A stretch of 64,000 bases of DNA from JBCBWG01 sp038523925 (GCA_038523925.1 JBCBIY010000005.1:124001-188000), one strand, 5' to 3'; positions 7,979 to 17,520 are shown, counted from the stretch's first letter. The notes: generated from the letters alone by a model not told the origin. Numbers and translations are program-made.

Positions 7979-9799
7979 TTACTCCACAGTCACCGACTTC
8001 GCCAAGTTCCGTGGTTGATCGACGTCCGTGCCCATGTGGACAGCGGTGTGATAGGCGATGAGCTGCATCGGAATGGCCTGTGCCAAGGGCGCAACAAACG
8101 CATGGGTTTCGGGCAGCGCGATGTGCTCGGCCACTGCGCATCCGGCAGCATCTGCCGGGGCGTCGGACACCATGATGATCCGCCCACCGCGCGCTGCGAC
8201 CTCCTGCATGTTCGAGATGGTCTTGTCGAACAACCGGTCGCGCGGGCTGAGGAAGACCACCGGCACGTCTTCATCGATCAGCGCGATCGGCCCGTGCTTC
8301 AACTCGCCGGCCGGATAACCTTCGGCGTGGATGTACGAAATTTCCTTCAGCTTCAGCGCGCCTTCCATGGCGAGCGGGAAGCTTGCGCCGCGGCCGAGAT
8401 AAAGCACGTCCTTTGATTTGGCGAGATCGACGGCGAGTGCTTCGTAGCGCTCCTCGTGCTGCAGAAGTTCCGCGACATGGCGCGGGATGGTGATCAGCGC
8501 CTGTATCAGTTCCTGCTCGTCCTGGCCCGAAAGCTTTCCGCGTGCCTTGGCAAGATGAATGGCGAAACAGGCAAGGGTTGCGAGCTGGCAGGTGAAGGCC
8601 TTGGTCGACGCAACGCCGATTTCAGGTCCCGCAAGCGTCGGCAGAACCGCATCGGCTTCCCGTGCGATCGTCGAGGTCGGCACGTTGACGACGGCTGCGA
8701 TCCGCTGGCCCTGCGCGCGGCAATACCGGAGCGTTGCAAGCGTATCCGCCGTCTCGCCGGACTGAGAGATGAACAGCGCCAATCCGTTTTCCGGCAGCGG
8801 CGCCTCGCGGTAGCGGAACTCGGATGCAACATCGATCTCGACCGGCAGGCGCGCCAGCGTTTCGATCCAGTACTTCGCGACTTGGCCCGCGTAAAAAGCG
8901 GTGCCGCACGCCGTGATCGTCACGCGTGAAATCGCGTTGAGGTCGATGCCGATGTCGGGGAAATTGACCGTCTGCCGCGCCATGTCGATGTAGTTCGACA
9001 AGGTGTGGCTGATCACTTCCGGCTGCTCGTGGATTTCCTTGAGCATGAAGTGGCGGTGGTTGCCCTTGTCAACCAGCATCGCGTTGGCCGCCGACTTCAC
9101 TGGGTCCCGCGTAACCGCGCGACCGGCTTCATCGAAGATCTCAGCACCACTGCGGCGGATGACGGCCCAGTCGCCTTCTTCGAGGTACGTGACCGTATCG
9201 GTGAACGGTGCGAGCGCGATGGCGTCCGAGCCGATAAACATCTCATCTTCGCCATGGCCGACGACGAGGGGGCTTCCGCGCCGGGCTGCCATTAGGAGAT
9301 TATCTTCGCCAGCCAGCACGATGCCGAGTGCGAACGCGCCTTCAAGCCGGTCAAGCGCCGCCTTCAGCGCGTCGCGCGGCGAGGAGCCGGCGTCTAGGTA
9401 ATGCGTAATCAAGTGGACGACGGTTTCGGTGTCGGTCTCGGTCGTAAAGCGGTGGCCGGCTTCTTTAAGCTCGTCGCGCAGCTCGCGGAAGTTTTCGATG
9501 ATGCCGTTATGGACGACCGAGACCTTCGCGCTCATGTGCGGGTGCGCGTTCGTCTCGTTCGGACGCCCGTGTGTCGCCCAGCGCGTGTGGCCGATGCCGG
9601 CGCGGCCTTGCAGCGGGTCTTCGGCAATCTTGGCTTCGAGGTTGCGCAGCTTGCCTTCCGCGCGGCGCCGGTCGAGGTGTCCGTTCTCGACCGTTGCAAT
9701 GCCAGCTGAATCGTAGCCGCGATATTCAAGCCGCCGCAGCGCGTCGACGAGGTCGTGCGCGACCGGCTTGCTTCCGAGGATTCCGACGATTCCACACAT
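7979..9799 (-). CDS. glmS: glutamine-fructose-6-phosphate aminotransferase (isomerizing)
   Basis: Makes glucosamine-6-phosphate from fructose-6-phosphate and glutamine, the first committed step to UDP-GlcNAc. The 606-residue protein starts MCGIVGILG, giving the N-terminal nucleophile Cys2 after Met removal. The class II glutamine amidotransferase domain covers about 1-220 and includes GHTRWATHG. Two SIS sugar-isomerase domains follow (TACGTAFYAG, SQSGETADTLA; LGRGASFPLAMEGALKLKEISY). The C-terminal DQPRNLAKSVTVE is the conserved end. AAGGG lies nine bases before the ATG. It follows glmU by 107 bases on the same strand, and the two likely form one amino-sugar operon. Confidence 0.97.
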   Translation of the reverse strand: MCGIVGILGSKPVAHDLVDALRRLEYRGYDSAGIATVENGHLDRRRAEGKLRNLEAKIAEDPLQGRAGIGHTRWATHGRPNETNAHPHMSAKVSVVHNGIIENFRELRDELKEAGHRFTTETDTETVVHLITHYLDAGSSPRDALKAALDRLEGAFALGIVLAGEDNLLMAARRGSPLVVGHGEDEMFIGSDAIALAPFTDTVTYLEEGDWAVIRRSGAEIFDEAGRAVTRDPVKSAANAMLVDKGNHRHFMLKEIHEQPEVISHTLSNYIDMARQTVNFPDIGIDLNAISRVTITACGTAFYAGQVAKYWIETLARLPVEIDVASEFRYREAPLPENGLALFISQSGETADTLATLRYCRAQGQRIAAVVNVPTSTIAREADAVLPTLAGPEIGVASTKAFTCQLATLACFAIHLAKARGKLSGQDEQELIQALITIPRHVAELLQHEERYEALAVDLAKSKDVLYLGRGASFPLAMEGALKLKEISYIHAEGYPAGELKHGPIALIDEDVPVVFLSPRDRLFDKTISNMQEVAARGGRIIMVSDAPADAAGCAVAEHIALPETHAFVAPLAQAIPMQLIAYHTAVHMGTDVDQPRNLAKSVTVE

Positions 9800-9906
9800 A
9801 TCCGGTGTCCCTTCGTTGCCCCCGATTTGCGCTAGGCCCGTTCGCCCAGCCGCTCAACTCAAACCATGTTGCGCCGTATGTCCGACAACGCGGCGCAGCG
9901 CGCAGC

Positions 9907-11301
9907 TTAGTCTTTCCCGCCGGCCTTCTTCGCGCTCATCCGTGCCCGGAAGCGCTGCGCCCAGTTCTCGCGCACCTCTTGGCTGCTGCGCGCCACTGCC
10001 AGCGCACCATCCGGCACGTTCTTGGTGATGACGCTGCCGGACCCGACGTAGGCGCCTGCGCCGACCTTGACCGGTGCGACCAATGCAGAATTCGAGCCGA
10101 CGAACGCTTCGTCGCCGATCTCGGTCCGGTGCTTCCGGAAGCCGTCGTAATTGCAGAAGATGGTGCCGGCGCCGATGTTGGCTGCGGTGCCGACCGTGCC
10201 GTCGCCGAGGTAGGCGAGGTGATTGGCTTTCGCGCCATCGCCCATATCGACGTTCTTTACTTCGACGAAATTGCCGATGCGGACCTTCGCGCCGAGGTTG
10301 GCGCCCGGGCGCAACCGAGCGAATGGCCCGATAACGGCGCCTTCGCCAACGCGTGCACCTTCGAGGTGCGAGTTCGCCCGGATGGTGACGCCGTCTGCAA
10401 GCGTAACGCCCGGGCCAAAGAAGACGTTGGGCTCCAGGATGATGTCGCGTCCGAGGACCGTGTCAGCGCTGAAGTAGACGGTGTCCGGCGCGATCATGGT
10501 CACGCCGGCGTCCATCGCGGCATGGCGTGCACGCGCCTGGAACACGGCTTCGGCTTCAGCGAGCTGCACGCGCGAGTTGACACCCAGCACATCCTCGGCC
10601 GGCGCCAGGGTCGCGGCCACCTTCAGGCCGCGCGCCCGGGCAAGTTCGACGGCATCAGTGAGGTAGAACTCGCCCTTTGCGTTGTCATTGCCGATCGCAT
10701 CGAGAAGACCGAGCAGGTCCGACACGGCGAACGCCATCACGCCTGAGTTACAAAGGCGCACGCTTCGCTCAGCCTCGGTCGCGTCTTTGTGCTCTCGGAT
10801 CGCAGTTACGCTGCCGCCAGCATCGGTCAGAATGCGGCCATAGCCAGTGGGGTCGGCCGGCTCAAAGCCCAGGACTGCGACGTCGGCGCCATCGCTCAGC
10901 GACTGAGAGAGCGCATCGAGCGTCGCGGGGCGGACGAGTGGGGTATCTGCAAAGAGGACGACGACCGGGCCGTTATGAGCCGCGATTTGCTCGCGCGCGG
11001 CGAGGACTGCGTCAGCCGTACCGTTCTGCGTCTGCTGCACCGCAATTGCAGCGCCCGGCGCCAAATGCCGTGCCACGTCTGCGACGCGCGCACCCTGCGC
11101 ATCCGGCGCAACGACAACACACGGCCTGGCACGACCTGATGCCGCAAGTGTCTCAAGCACATGCCCAATCAGCGGGCGGCCGGCGACCTCGTGGAGAACC
11201 TTCGGTACAGCCGACTTCATGCGCGTGCCTTTGCCAGCCGCAAGCACGATCGCCAGCGCCTGCGTCCCGCGCACATCTGCTGTCGCGCTATGATCGCCCA
11301 T
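9907..11301 (-). CDS. glmU: bifunctional GlcN-1-P acetyltransferase / GlcNAc-1-P uridylyltransferase
   Basis: Acetylates glucosamine-1-phosphate and uridylylates the product to UDP-GlcNAc, the precursor of peptidoglycan and lipid A. The 464-residue length is typical. The N-terminal nucleotidyltransferase motif LAAGKGTRMKSAVPKVLHE is at about residues 20-38. The C-terminal left-handed beta-helix acetyltransferase shows hexapeptide repeats and the NFVEVKN, HLAYLGDG and NIGAGTIFCNYDG blocks. GGAG lies ten bases before ATG 11301. A 9-bp dyad sits just upstream in its leader (11321-11363). With glmS downstream it covers both ends of the pathway; GlmM is not in the window. Confidence 0.96.
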   Translation of the reverse strand: MGDHSATADVRGTQALAIVLAAGKGTRMKSAVPKVLHEVAGRPLIGHVLETLAASGRARPCVVVAPDAQGARVADVARHLAPGAAIAVQQTQNGTADAVLAAREQIAAHNGPVVVLFADTPLVRPATLDALSQSLSDGADVAVLGFEPADPTGYGRILTDAGGSVTAIREHKDATEAERSVRLCNSGVMAFAVSDLLGLLDAIGNDNAKGEFYLTDAVELARARGLKVAATLAPAEDVLGVNSRVQLAEAEAVFQARARHAAMDAGVTMIAPDTVYFSADTVLGRDIILEPNVFFGPGVTLADGVTIRANSHLEGARVGEGAVIGPFARLRPGANLGAKVRIGNFVEVKNVDMGDGAKANHLAYLGDGTVGTAANIGAGTIFCNYDGFRKHRTEIGDEAFVGSNSALVAPVKVGAGAYVGSGSVITKNVPDGALAVARSSQEVRENWAQRFRARMSAKKAGGKD

Positions 11302-11629
11302 CCGCGGCGGTCTCCAGTCTCGGCACGGCGTTTCTCATCGCCGGTTAAGCAGATGCCGTGCCGGTTTTCCTCAAACCCGGTTAAATCGCCCGCGCCAACG
11401 CGCCAGACGACCTGTCTCGGTGGAAAGAGCCTCTAACGAGCCGTGAGCGGTGCGGCAATACAACTTCGCTTTGAACCCTTCAGCCACTGTCCACAGGTGA
11501 CCCGGCTTTGGTCGCTGGGGCGCGTTGACCCCGCTGACGGGCGTCCACCACGGTAAAGGACATACGAATCGGGCGGCAGTATCAGGGTTTTGCGTTTGCG
11601 TGCCGGAACTCAGAGGTGAGGGCAAACGC
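11302..11629. promoter_or_regulatory. divergent intergenic region between glmU and the SPOR-like gene
   Basis: This 328-base region has no convincing gene. It must hold the promoters of glmU (reverse) and the SPOR-like gene (forward). A perfect 9-bp inverted repeat (11321-11329 and 11355-11363) lies immediately upstream of the glmU Shine-Dalgarno site, and read forward it is followed by GGTTTTCC. The hexamer CCGGTT occurs three times between 11341 and 11382. Whether these are operators, an mRNA structure or chance is not known. Confidence 0.4.
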
Positions 11630-12676
11630 GTGACAAGTGCACGACGACGCAAGAGCGGCACGTCAATCGGGTGGCGGCTGTACGTGGCGACCTGGACACT
11701 GCTCGGCGTCACAGCGGCGACCTATCTGGCAACGGCTGTCTCATGGGCGGACCTTGCTGAGCGGTATGGCGCGCCGGGCACCGCGCTCCAGCAGCAGTCG
11801 AACGAGGCGCAGCGGGCGCAGGCGCGCATGGCGCAATCGGTCAAATCACTCGAGGTCGAGAACTCAGCGCTGGCCGACAAAGTCAACGATCTCAATTCCA
11901 AGCTGACCGCGGCCCGCACCGAACTTGCTGGCATGCGCGCGGACCTCGCTGAGGCGAAGGCCGCCGCCGAGGCGCGCGTTGCGTCAGCGCGGCCAAGCGA
12001 AACTGCGCCGCCCACCACGGCCGCGCCCTCTGCCGGTGCTGCTGCAGGCGGCTCTGCGGCGCCGATCGTGACCACGATCAACGGGTCGGCGGCGGCCGCC
12101 CCTGCGACGAGCACGCCGGAAGCGGAGCCGTCCGACAACGGGCTGATCCCTGTCGTCCAACCAAGCAACATGCCGCCGCTTCCCCCGCGTGTGCCGCAGG
12201 CTGAGCGGTCTCGCATCGCGAGCGCGCCGCTCATTAAGGCCGATGCGAACCAGCCGCCACTCCGCGGCGCCGACATCGCGACGGGCAGCGTGGCCTCCCG
12301 CATCCCGGCGCCCGCCGCCAAGCCCGCCGACCGCGCACCGTCGACCGCAACGTCTGAGAATGTTGCGTTTGGTCCAGCTACCGTCGCGCCGGCGCGCGCA
12401 GACCCAGCGTCAGATCCGATTGCGCTGCGGCTCTCCAACGCGCCGTCGATTTCATCTTTGAAGCTGTCCTGGCGCGTCCTGCGCGAACGTCACGGCAGCC
12501 TGCTCGGCGGTTTGCGGCCACGCTTCCGGACGGTTGCCGGTGGCGCGACGGGCGTGACGTACCAGCTTGTGGCCGGGCCGGTCGCCTCGCGGTCGGAGGC
12601 GGATCAGGTCTGCACAATCCTGCGGGCGCAGAACGTGCGCTGCGCAATCGACGCGTTTGCCGGTGACCCGCTCTAG
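11630..12676 (+). CDS. membrane-anchored coiled-coil protein with SPOR-like C-terminus
   Basis: A 348-residue hypothetical envelope protein. Near the N-terminus is one transmembrane segment (WRLYVATWTLLGVTAATYLA, about residues 14-35). A coiled coil follows (about 50-115: EAQRAQARMAQSVKSLEVEN, NSKLTAARTEL), then a long Ala/Pro/Ser-rich linker and a C-terminal domain of about 75 residues ending GVTYQLVAGPVASRSEADQV..LRAQNVRC, which looks like a divergent SPOR repeat. Start GTG 11630 is preferred because GAGGTGAGG lies about seven bases upstream; the frame extends upstream to 11525 with no better site. The layout (one TM, coiled coil, linker, SPOR-like end) recalls division proteins such as FtsN, but no homology to FtsN is claimed. 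It is convergent with the RND gene. Confidence 0.6.
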   Translation: MTSARRRKSGTSIGWRLYVATWTLLGVTAATYLATAVSWADLAERYGAPGTALQQQSNEAQRAQARMAQSVKSLEVENSALADKVNDLNSKLTAARTELAGMRADLAEAKAAAEARVASARPSETAPPTTAAPSAGAAAGGSAAPIVTTINGSAAAAPATSTPEAEPSDNGLIPVVQPSNMPPLPPRVPQAERSRIASAPLIKADANQPPLRGADIATGSVASRIPAPAAKPADRAPSTATSENVAFGPATVAPARADPASDPIALRLSNAPSISSLKLSWRVLRERHGSLLGGLRPRFRTVAGGATGVTYQLVAGPVASRSEADQVCTILRAQNVRCAIDAFAGDPL

Positions 12677-12703
12677 GGTCCGACCCGAACACCTCACGTT
12701 TTC

Positions 12704-15700
12704 CTACTCGGCGGCTTGCGGGAGCGGCTCAATCTTCGTCGGCTCGCGCTTCTCGGCGACGCTCGGGACGCTGAGGACGAGGCGCAAGAGCGGCGGCACG
12801 AGCAGCAGCGTCAGCACCGCTGAGAGCGACAGGCCGCCAAGGACGACCGATCCGAGCCCGCGATAGAGTTCGGAGCCGGCCCCGGGGAACACGACCAGCG
12901 GCAGCATGCCCATCACACTCGTGATCGTGCTCATGAAGATCGGGCGGATGCGGTTGCGCGTCGCCTCCAGGATCGAATCGTTCACCGACATCCCGTCTTC
13001 GCGCAGGTGATGCAGCGTCTGGTGGACGAGCAGGATCGCGTTGTTCACGACGATCCCGATCAGGATAACGAAGCCGAGCAGCGTCAGCATGTCGAGCGAC
13101 TGCGGCACGAACATATTAAGGACGGCGAGGCCTAGAACGCCGCCGGCCGCCGCGACCGGCACCGAGATCAGGATCACCAACGGCAGGATGAAGCTCTCGA
13201 ACAGAACGGCCATCACGAGAAAGACGATGACGAGCGCAATCAGCAGGTTCACCTGGATGGCGTTCCAGGTCTGCGTGAGCTGGTCGGCGGCCCCGGTCAA
13301 GTTCATGCGGACACCGTCCGGCAGGCCCTGTTGCTGGATCGGCGCCATCACCTCGTTCTCAATCGTCGCGATCGCTGTCTCGAGCGGTAGGCTTTCGGCC
13401 GGGCGGATCTGCAGCGTGATCGTGCGCAGCCGTTCCATGTGGCGGATCTCGACCGGACCCGCGGTCAGCGTGACGTTCGACAACGCAGAGATCGGCACGA
13501 TTTGCCCGTTCGGTGCGACGACGGGGAAAGCGCCGACGTCCTGCGTACGCAACCCAGCCGCCGTCGCTGTCTCGCCCTTGAGGGTCAAGTCGATGCGGTC
13601 TGCGCCGACGGTCACCTCTTGGACGCGCAGGCCGTCGTTATAAGCGTCGAGCGTCTGGGCAAGCGCGCGGGCATCAACGCCGGCATCGGCGAGGCGCACA
13701 CGATCCGGTATGACGCGGAGTTCCGGCGCGCCGAGTTCAAGACCGGGGAGGGGGCGGAACTGGTGTCCGTCGGCCCGCGAGAAACGCTGCGCGATCTGGC
13801 CCGCTGCCTGCTGCGCTACGCTGAGGATCTCTTCGAGGTTGTCGCCCGAAATATTGAGATCGATCGTTCGCCCGCCACCGATGCCGCGTCCGAACAGCCC
13901 GCGCTGGGAGATAAACCCAAACGTGCCGGGCTCCGAGAAGATGGGCGCGGACAGGACCGGCACGAGCTCTCGGACGCGCTTTGGATCCTTGGCGTCACCG
14001 CCCAAGAACGTGAGGTTGCGCAGCGCAACGAAGAAGAAGCTGTTCATCGCCGGCGGCGCGCCGGGCTCGGCTGAAGCCTCCGCCTCCCAAAGCGGCTTGG
14101 CGACACCTTCAACGCGCTGGGCAATCGTCGTCGTTGTCGCGAGGTTATACCCAGGGGGCGGAAGGACCACGCCGAAGACGAGGTTGCGGTTGCCGGAGGG
14201 CAGGTATTCGAGCTTCGGCAGGTATGTGATCGACCCCCAGATAGCGGTCGCAGTGATGCCCACGACCAGTAGTGCGCCAAGCGCACGCGATCGCACCGTT
14301 AGCTGCGCATACCCGGTCATCAGCCACGAAAACGCGCGGCCGAAGTGGTCGATCACAGGGAGCTTGGTCACCGTCAGTTTTGCCTTGCCGCCACCGAGCA
14401 GCCGGTTGCAGAGCGCGGGGATGACCGTGATCGCGACGACGAGCGACAGCATGACTGAGACAGAAATCGCAACCGCGATGTCCCGGAACAGCTGGCCGGC
14501 TTCGAGCTCCATGACGAGGATCGGGATGAACACCATCACGGTCGTCAGGGCCGAGACGAGGATCGCGCCCCAGACCTGCCGCGCGCCCTCATAGGCAGCT
14601 TGCGCCGGCGGCATGCCCTGTTGCCTGAGCCGGTAGATATTCTCGAGGACGACGATGGCTGCGTCGACCACCATGCCGACCGCAAACGCGATGCCGGCAA
14701 GCGAGATGACGTTCAGGCTGCGGCCGAGAGCTGCCATCGCAACGAACGACGCGATGATCGAAACCGGGATCGCGAGCGAGATAATCAGGGTCGCGCGTGG
14801 CGATCTGAGGAACAGCATCAGGATGATCGCGGCGAGAAGTCCGCCGACCCAGATGTTCTGGAGCACGAGATCAATCGCGCCGTCGATGTAGATCGTCTCG
14901 TCGTAGACCTGCTCAAACGTCAGGTTCTCACGCTTAAGCGGTCCATCAGACAGCTCCTGGACCGCTTGCCGGATGCCAGCCATCGTCTCGATGACGTTGG
15001 CGCCCTGTTCGCGGACGGCGTTGATCGCGATTGCGGGCTCTGCGCGGTGGCGAATGCGCGCGACAGGCTCTTTGTAGCCAAAGCCGACGCGCGCCACATC
15101 GCGCACGAACACGCGCCCGCCGTCAGAGCCAGCATTTGCAGCGCCGCTTCTGACAACAACGGATTCGATCGCGGCGACCGTGTTAAGCTCGCCCTCCGCG
15201 CGCACAACATAGCGGCGCTTGCCTTCGTCGATATCGCCGGCGGAAAGCGAGATGCTTGCTGCACGCAGCGAGTTCACGAGGTCGGGGATCGTCAGGCGGT
15301 ATTTGGCAAGCAGCTCTGGCTCGATCACTACCTGCAGCTCGCGTTCCACCCCACCGTAGACGTTGACGAGTGCGACGCCTTCGATCCGTTCAAGCCGCTC
15401 CTTGACGACATCTGTTGCGAAGTCGCCGAACTCCGCCATCGGCTTAGTGATGCCTTCACCGCGCTTCAGGATCATCCAGGCGATCGGGTTGTCATCGGAC
15501 CCGGACGTGTTGAGCGTTGGCTCGTTCGCTTCGTCCGGATAGGTGCCGACCCGGTCCAGGCGGTTGGAGACGAGCAGCAACGCCCGGTTCATGTTCGTGC
15601 CGATCGCGAACTCAAGGCGGACACGCGCGCGGCCGGTCTGCGACGACGACGTCATCTCCTGCAGGCCTTCGAGGCCGCGAAGTTCGTCTTCTTGCGCGTT

Positions 15701-15892
15701 GACGATCTCGCGCTCGACTTCGGCCGGTGCCGCCCCTGGCCAGATGGTTTCGACCTGGATGATCGGCTTGCGAACGTCAGGAATGAGCTGGATCGGAATG
15801 CTGGTCAGCGCGAGGGCGCCGAACAGCACGGCCATCAGGACCGCTGCGATCACCGCAATGGGACGCTCAATGGAGAGGCGGATAGGGTCCAT
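12704..15892 (-). CDS. RND efflux permease (HAE-1 family), inner-membrane pump
   Basis: A 1062-residue proton-driven RND exporter of the hydrophobe/amphiphile family. It starts DPIRLSIERPIAVIAAVLMA, the usual first helix, followed by the PVIxVET-type porter segment (RKPIIQVETIWPGAAPAEVE). The transmembrane-4 block GMVVDAAIVVLENIYR carries one conserved Asp where AcrB-type pumps often have two. A second set of helices (LVIVFLVMAVLFESFILPLV and GFVILIGIVVNNAILLV) completes the twelve-helix pattern. It follows its membrane-fusion partner by 72 bases on the same strand. No outer-membrane channel gene and no regulator is adjacent. The substrate is unknown. Confidence 0.92.
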   Translation of the reverse strand: MDPIRLSIERPIAVIAAVLMAVLFGALALTSIPIQLIPDVRKPIIQVETIWPGAAPAEVEREIVNAQEDELRGLEGLQEMTSSSQTGRARVRLEFAIGTNMNRALLLVSNRLDRVGTYPDEANEPTLNTSGSDDNPIAWMILKRGEGITKPMAEFGDFATDVVKERLERIEGVALVNVYGGVERELQVVIEPELLAKYRLTIPDLVNSLRAASISLSAGDIDEGKRRYVVRAEGELNTVAAIESVVVRSGAANAGSDGGRVFVRDVARVGFGYKEPVARIRHRAEPAIAINAVREQGANVIETMAGIRQAVQELSDGPLKRENLTFEQVYDETIYIDGAIDLVLQNIWVGGLLAAIILMLFLRSPRATLIISLAIPVSIIASFVAMAALGRSLNVISLAGIAFAVGMVVDAAIVVLENIYRLRQQGMPPAQAAYEGARQVWGAILVSALTTVMVFIPILVMELEAGQLFRDIAVAISVSVMLSLVVAITVIPALCNRLLGGGKAKLTVTKLPVIDHFGRAFSWLMTGYAQLTVRSRALGALLVVGITATAIWGSITYLPKLEYLPSGNRNLVFGVVLPPPGYNLATTTTIAQRVEGVAKPLWEAEASAEPGAPPAMNSFFFVALRNLTFLGGDAKDPKRVRELVPVLSAPIFSEPGTFGFISQRGLFGRGIGGGRTIDLNISGDNLEEILSVAQQAAGQIAQRFSRADGHQFRPLPGLELGAPELRVIPDRVRLADAGVDARALAQTLDAYNDGLRVQEVTVGADRIDLTLKGETATAAGLRTQDVGAFPVVAPNGQIVPISALSNVTLTAGPVEIRHMERLRTITLQIRPAESLPLETAIATIENEVMAPIQQQGLPDGVRMNLTGAADQLTQTWNAIQVNLLIALVIVFLVMAVLFESFILPLVILISVPVAAAGGVLGLAVLNMFVPQSLDMLTLLGFVILIGIVVNNAILLVHQTLHHLREDGMSVNDSILEATRNRIRPIFMSTITSVMGMLPLVVFPGAGSELYRGLGSVVLGGLSLSAVLTLLLVPPLLRLVLSVPSVAEKREPTKIEPLPQAAE

Positions 15893-15964
15893 GGCGTGCG
15901 GTCCGGCCTTTACCTGTTGATTGAGAGGCTCGCCCGCGCGCGGCCGGCTCTCGTGTGTTGGCGT

Positions 15965-17137
15965 CTAGCTCTTTGTATTCTCAGCCGCTTGCGGCTTCTG
16001 CGCGCCGGCAGGGCTTGCCTGTATTGGCTGGCCTGGCCGCAAACGCTCATTGCCGCGCACAACCACCCTGTCGCCCGCCGCAACACCGCTGCGGACTTCA
16101 ATTCTGCCACCCGCCGCCTGACCAATCTCGACCGCGCGCGGTGTCGCTTTGCCGTCGGCATCAACGAAGACCATCCAGCCGCGCGGGCCCTGGACGAGCG
16201 CATCCTTCGGGATCGTCAGAACTTCACGTGGCTTGCTGACCGGAACCTCAAGCGTCACTGATGCTCCACGCGCGAGATCGGCGGGAGTGAGCGCGTCACC
16301 CTTAAGTGTAAAGCGCACCGGCCGCGTGCGCGTCGAGACGGCCTGCACCGGCAAGATCGCGCGTACGACCGCCGAGACCCGTTTGCCATTGGCGAGCGTG
16401 CCGTCCACTTCGCGCCCCGTCTCAAGCGCACCGACAATTTCCGCCGGGACGTCGGCGAGTAGCTCCAACTCGGCAACATCAAGCAGTTTGGCAATTGCTG
16501 ATCCGATCGCGATGTAAGCGCCGGGCTGCGCCATCCGGGTGACGACCGTTCCGTTGAACGGTGCAACGATGTTGACGTGCTCGAGCTGGTAATCAATCCG
16601 CGCGATCGCAGCTTCAGCGCTCTTGAGTTGTGCTGTTGCGCGCGCGAGTTCAGCGCGAGCCTGGGCCGCGGCCTGGCGCGTATCCTCAAACTGGCTTTTA
16701 GAGAACGCACGTGAACTGCGCAGCGCGGCTTGGCGTCGGAACGTCTGCTCGGCCTGTTTGAGCGCCGCTTCCGCGACGGTGACGCCGGCGTTCGCTTCGG
16801 CGACGGACGACATTGCAACGTTGCGTTCGATCGCGATCAGGCTTGAATCAAGCCGCACGAGGATCTGGCCTTGTTCGACGCGGTCGCCGGTACGGAACGT
16901 CACTTCTGAGACCACGCCCGCAACGCGGGCCGCCACATCCGTCTCGCGCGAGGCAACGAACTGGCCGATGATCCGCCGCGTGTCGACAAGCTCGCGCACC
17001 TCCGCGCTCTCCACGAGCACGCCGGCCGGACGCCCGCCTTGCGCATTAGCAGGGGCGGCAAAGGCAACGCTGACAGTGAGCGCGGCCGCAGCCGCGCAGG
17101 CAGAAGCCCCGCGGCGCGTAGTCATCTGAAATCGCAC
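15965..17137 (-). CDS. RND efflux periplasmic adaptor (membrane-fusion protein)
   Basis: A 390-residue HlyD/AcrA-type adaptor that would bridge the RND pump encoded just downstream to an outer-membrane channel. A signal peptide (ASACAAAAALTVSVAFAAPANA) is followed by the biotinyl-lipoyl-like half-motifs (ETDVAARVAGVVSEVTFRTGDRVEQG and FNGTVVTRMAQPGAYIAIGS) flanking an alpha-helical hairpin (about 105-195, Ala/Gln/Arg-rich). Beta-barrel and membrane-proximal domains complete it, with GDRVVVRGNERLRPGQPI near the end. Start GTG 17137 has AAGGA nine bases upstream; ATG 17125 just inside is an alternative and would still keep the signal peptide. Confidence 0.88.
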   Translation of the reverse strand: MRFQMTTRRGASACAAAAALTVSVAFAAPANAQGGRPAGVLVESAEVRELVDTRRIIGQFVASRETDVAARVAGVVSEVTFRTGDRVEQGQILVRLDSSLIAIERNVAMSSVAEANAGVTVAEAALKQAEQTFRRQAALRSSRAFSKSQFEDTRQAAAQARAELARATAQLKSAEAAIARIDYQLEHVNIVAPFNGTVVTRMAQPGAYIAIGSAIAKLLDVAELELLADVPAEIVGALETGREVDGTLANGKRVSAVVRAILPVQAVSTRTRPVRFTLKGDALTPADLARGASVTLEVPVSKPREVLTIPKDALVQGPRGWMVFVDADGKATPRAVEIGQAAGGRIEVRSGVAAGDRVVVRGNERLRPGQPIQASPAGAQKPQAAENTKS

Positions 17138-17520
17138 GTTGCGCCGTCCTTGCTTGAGCCGGTTCAGCCGCTTCAATCATGTCATGGTCGTTACGGTAGG
17201 TAGGTAGTCGCAGATGTTCTTCCCGCAATGGCACCGCGTTCTACCGCAGCGCACAATTGCCGGGCGAGCGAATTTGCTGAAGCGCGGAGGTGCCCTGCGC
17301 CCAGCGCACAATTCCGAGGGCCGATAGACCGCCGTCGAAACCGCATATGACAGTCGTGTGACTGGTGAACCCATTGGCATCGCCGGAGGATTGAAATCGG
17401 TGCTGCCGAGGGCCTGACACCGGCTTCGAAAACACCGGTGCGACACCGACTTTTTCTCCTTTTTGGCGGCGTCCGAACCCGTTAAGCGAGCCGCAAACGG
17501 CGAACTCACAGGCAGCTAAC
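17138..17520. promoter_or_regulatory. divergent regulatory region between efflux operon and arsC-aqpS
   Basis: 383 bases without a recognisable gene. It contains a 12-bp direct repeat CAGCGCACAATT at 17247-17258 and 17302-17313 (55 bases start to start). Closer to arsC is a cluster of ACACCG/CGGTG elements (17418-17449) followed by two T5 runs (17451-17464). Both operons must start from this region, and no regulator gene is encoded beside it. A reverse-strand frame of about 65 codons (to 17241) was considered but has no recognisable feature. Confidence 0.4.

Noticed and set aside
14600..16261. 553-codon forward frame over the RND and adaptor genes
   Set aside because: The opposite strand encodes unmistakable efflux proteins; the forward product is low-complexity Arg/Asp/His-rich and spans two real genes.
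17241..17460. Reverse-strand frame of about 65 codons upstream of the efflux operon, with a possible AAAGGAG site
   Set aside because: No recognisable motif, no clear start at good spacing, two overlapping frames equally open, and the region must hold two divergent promoters.
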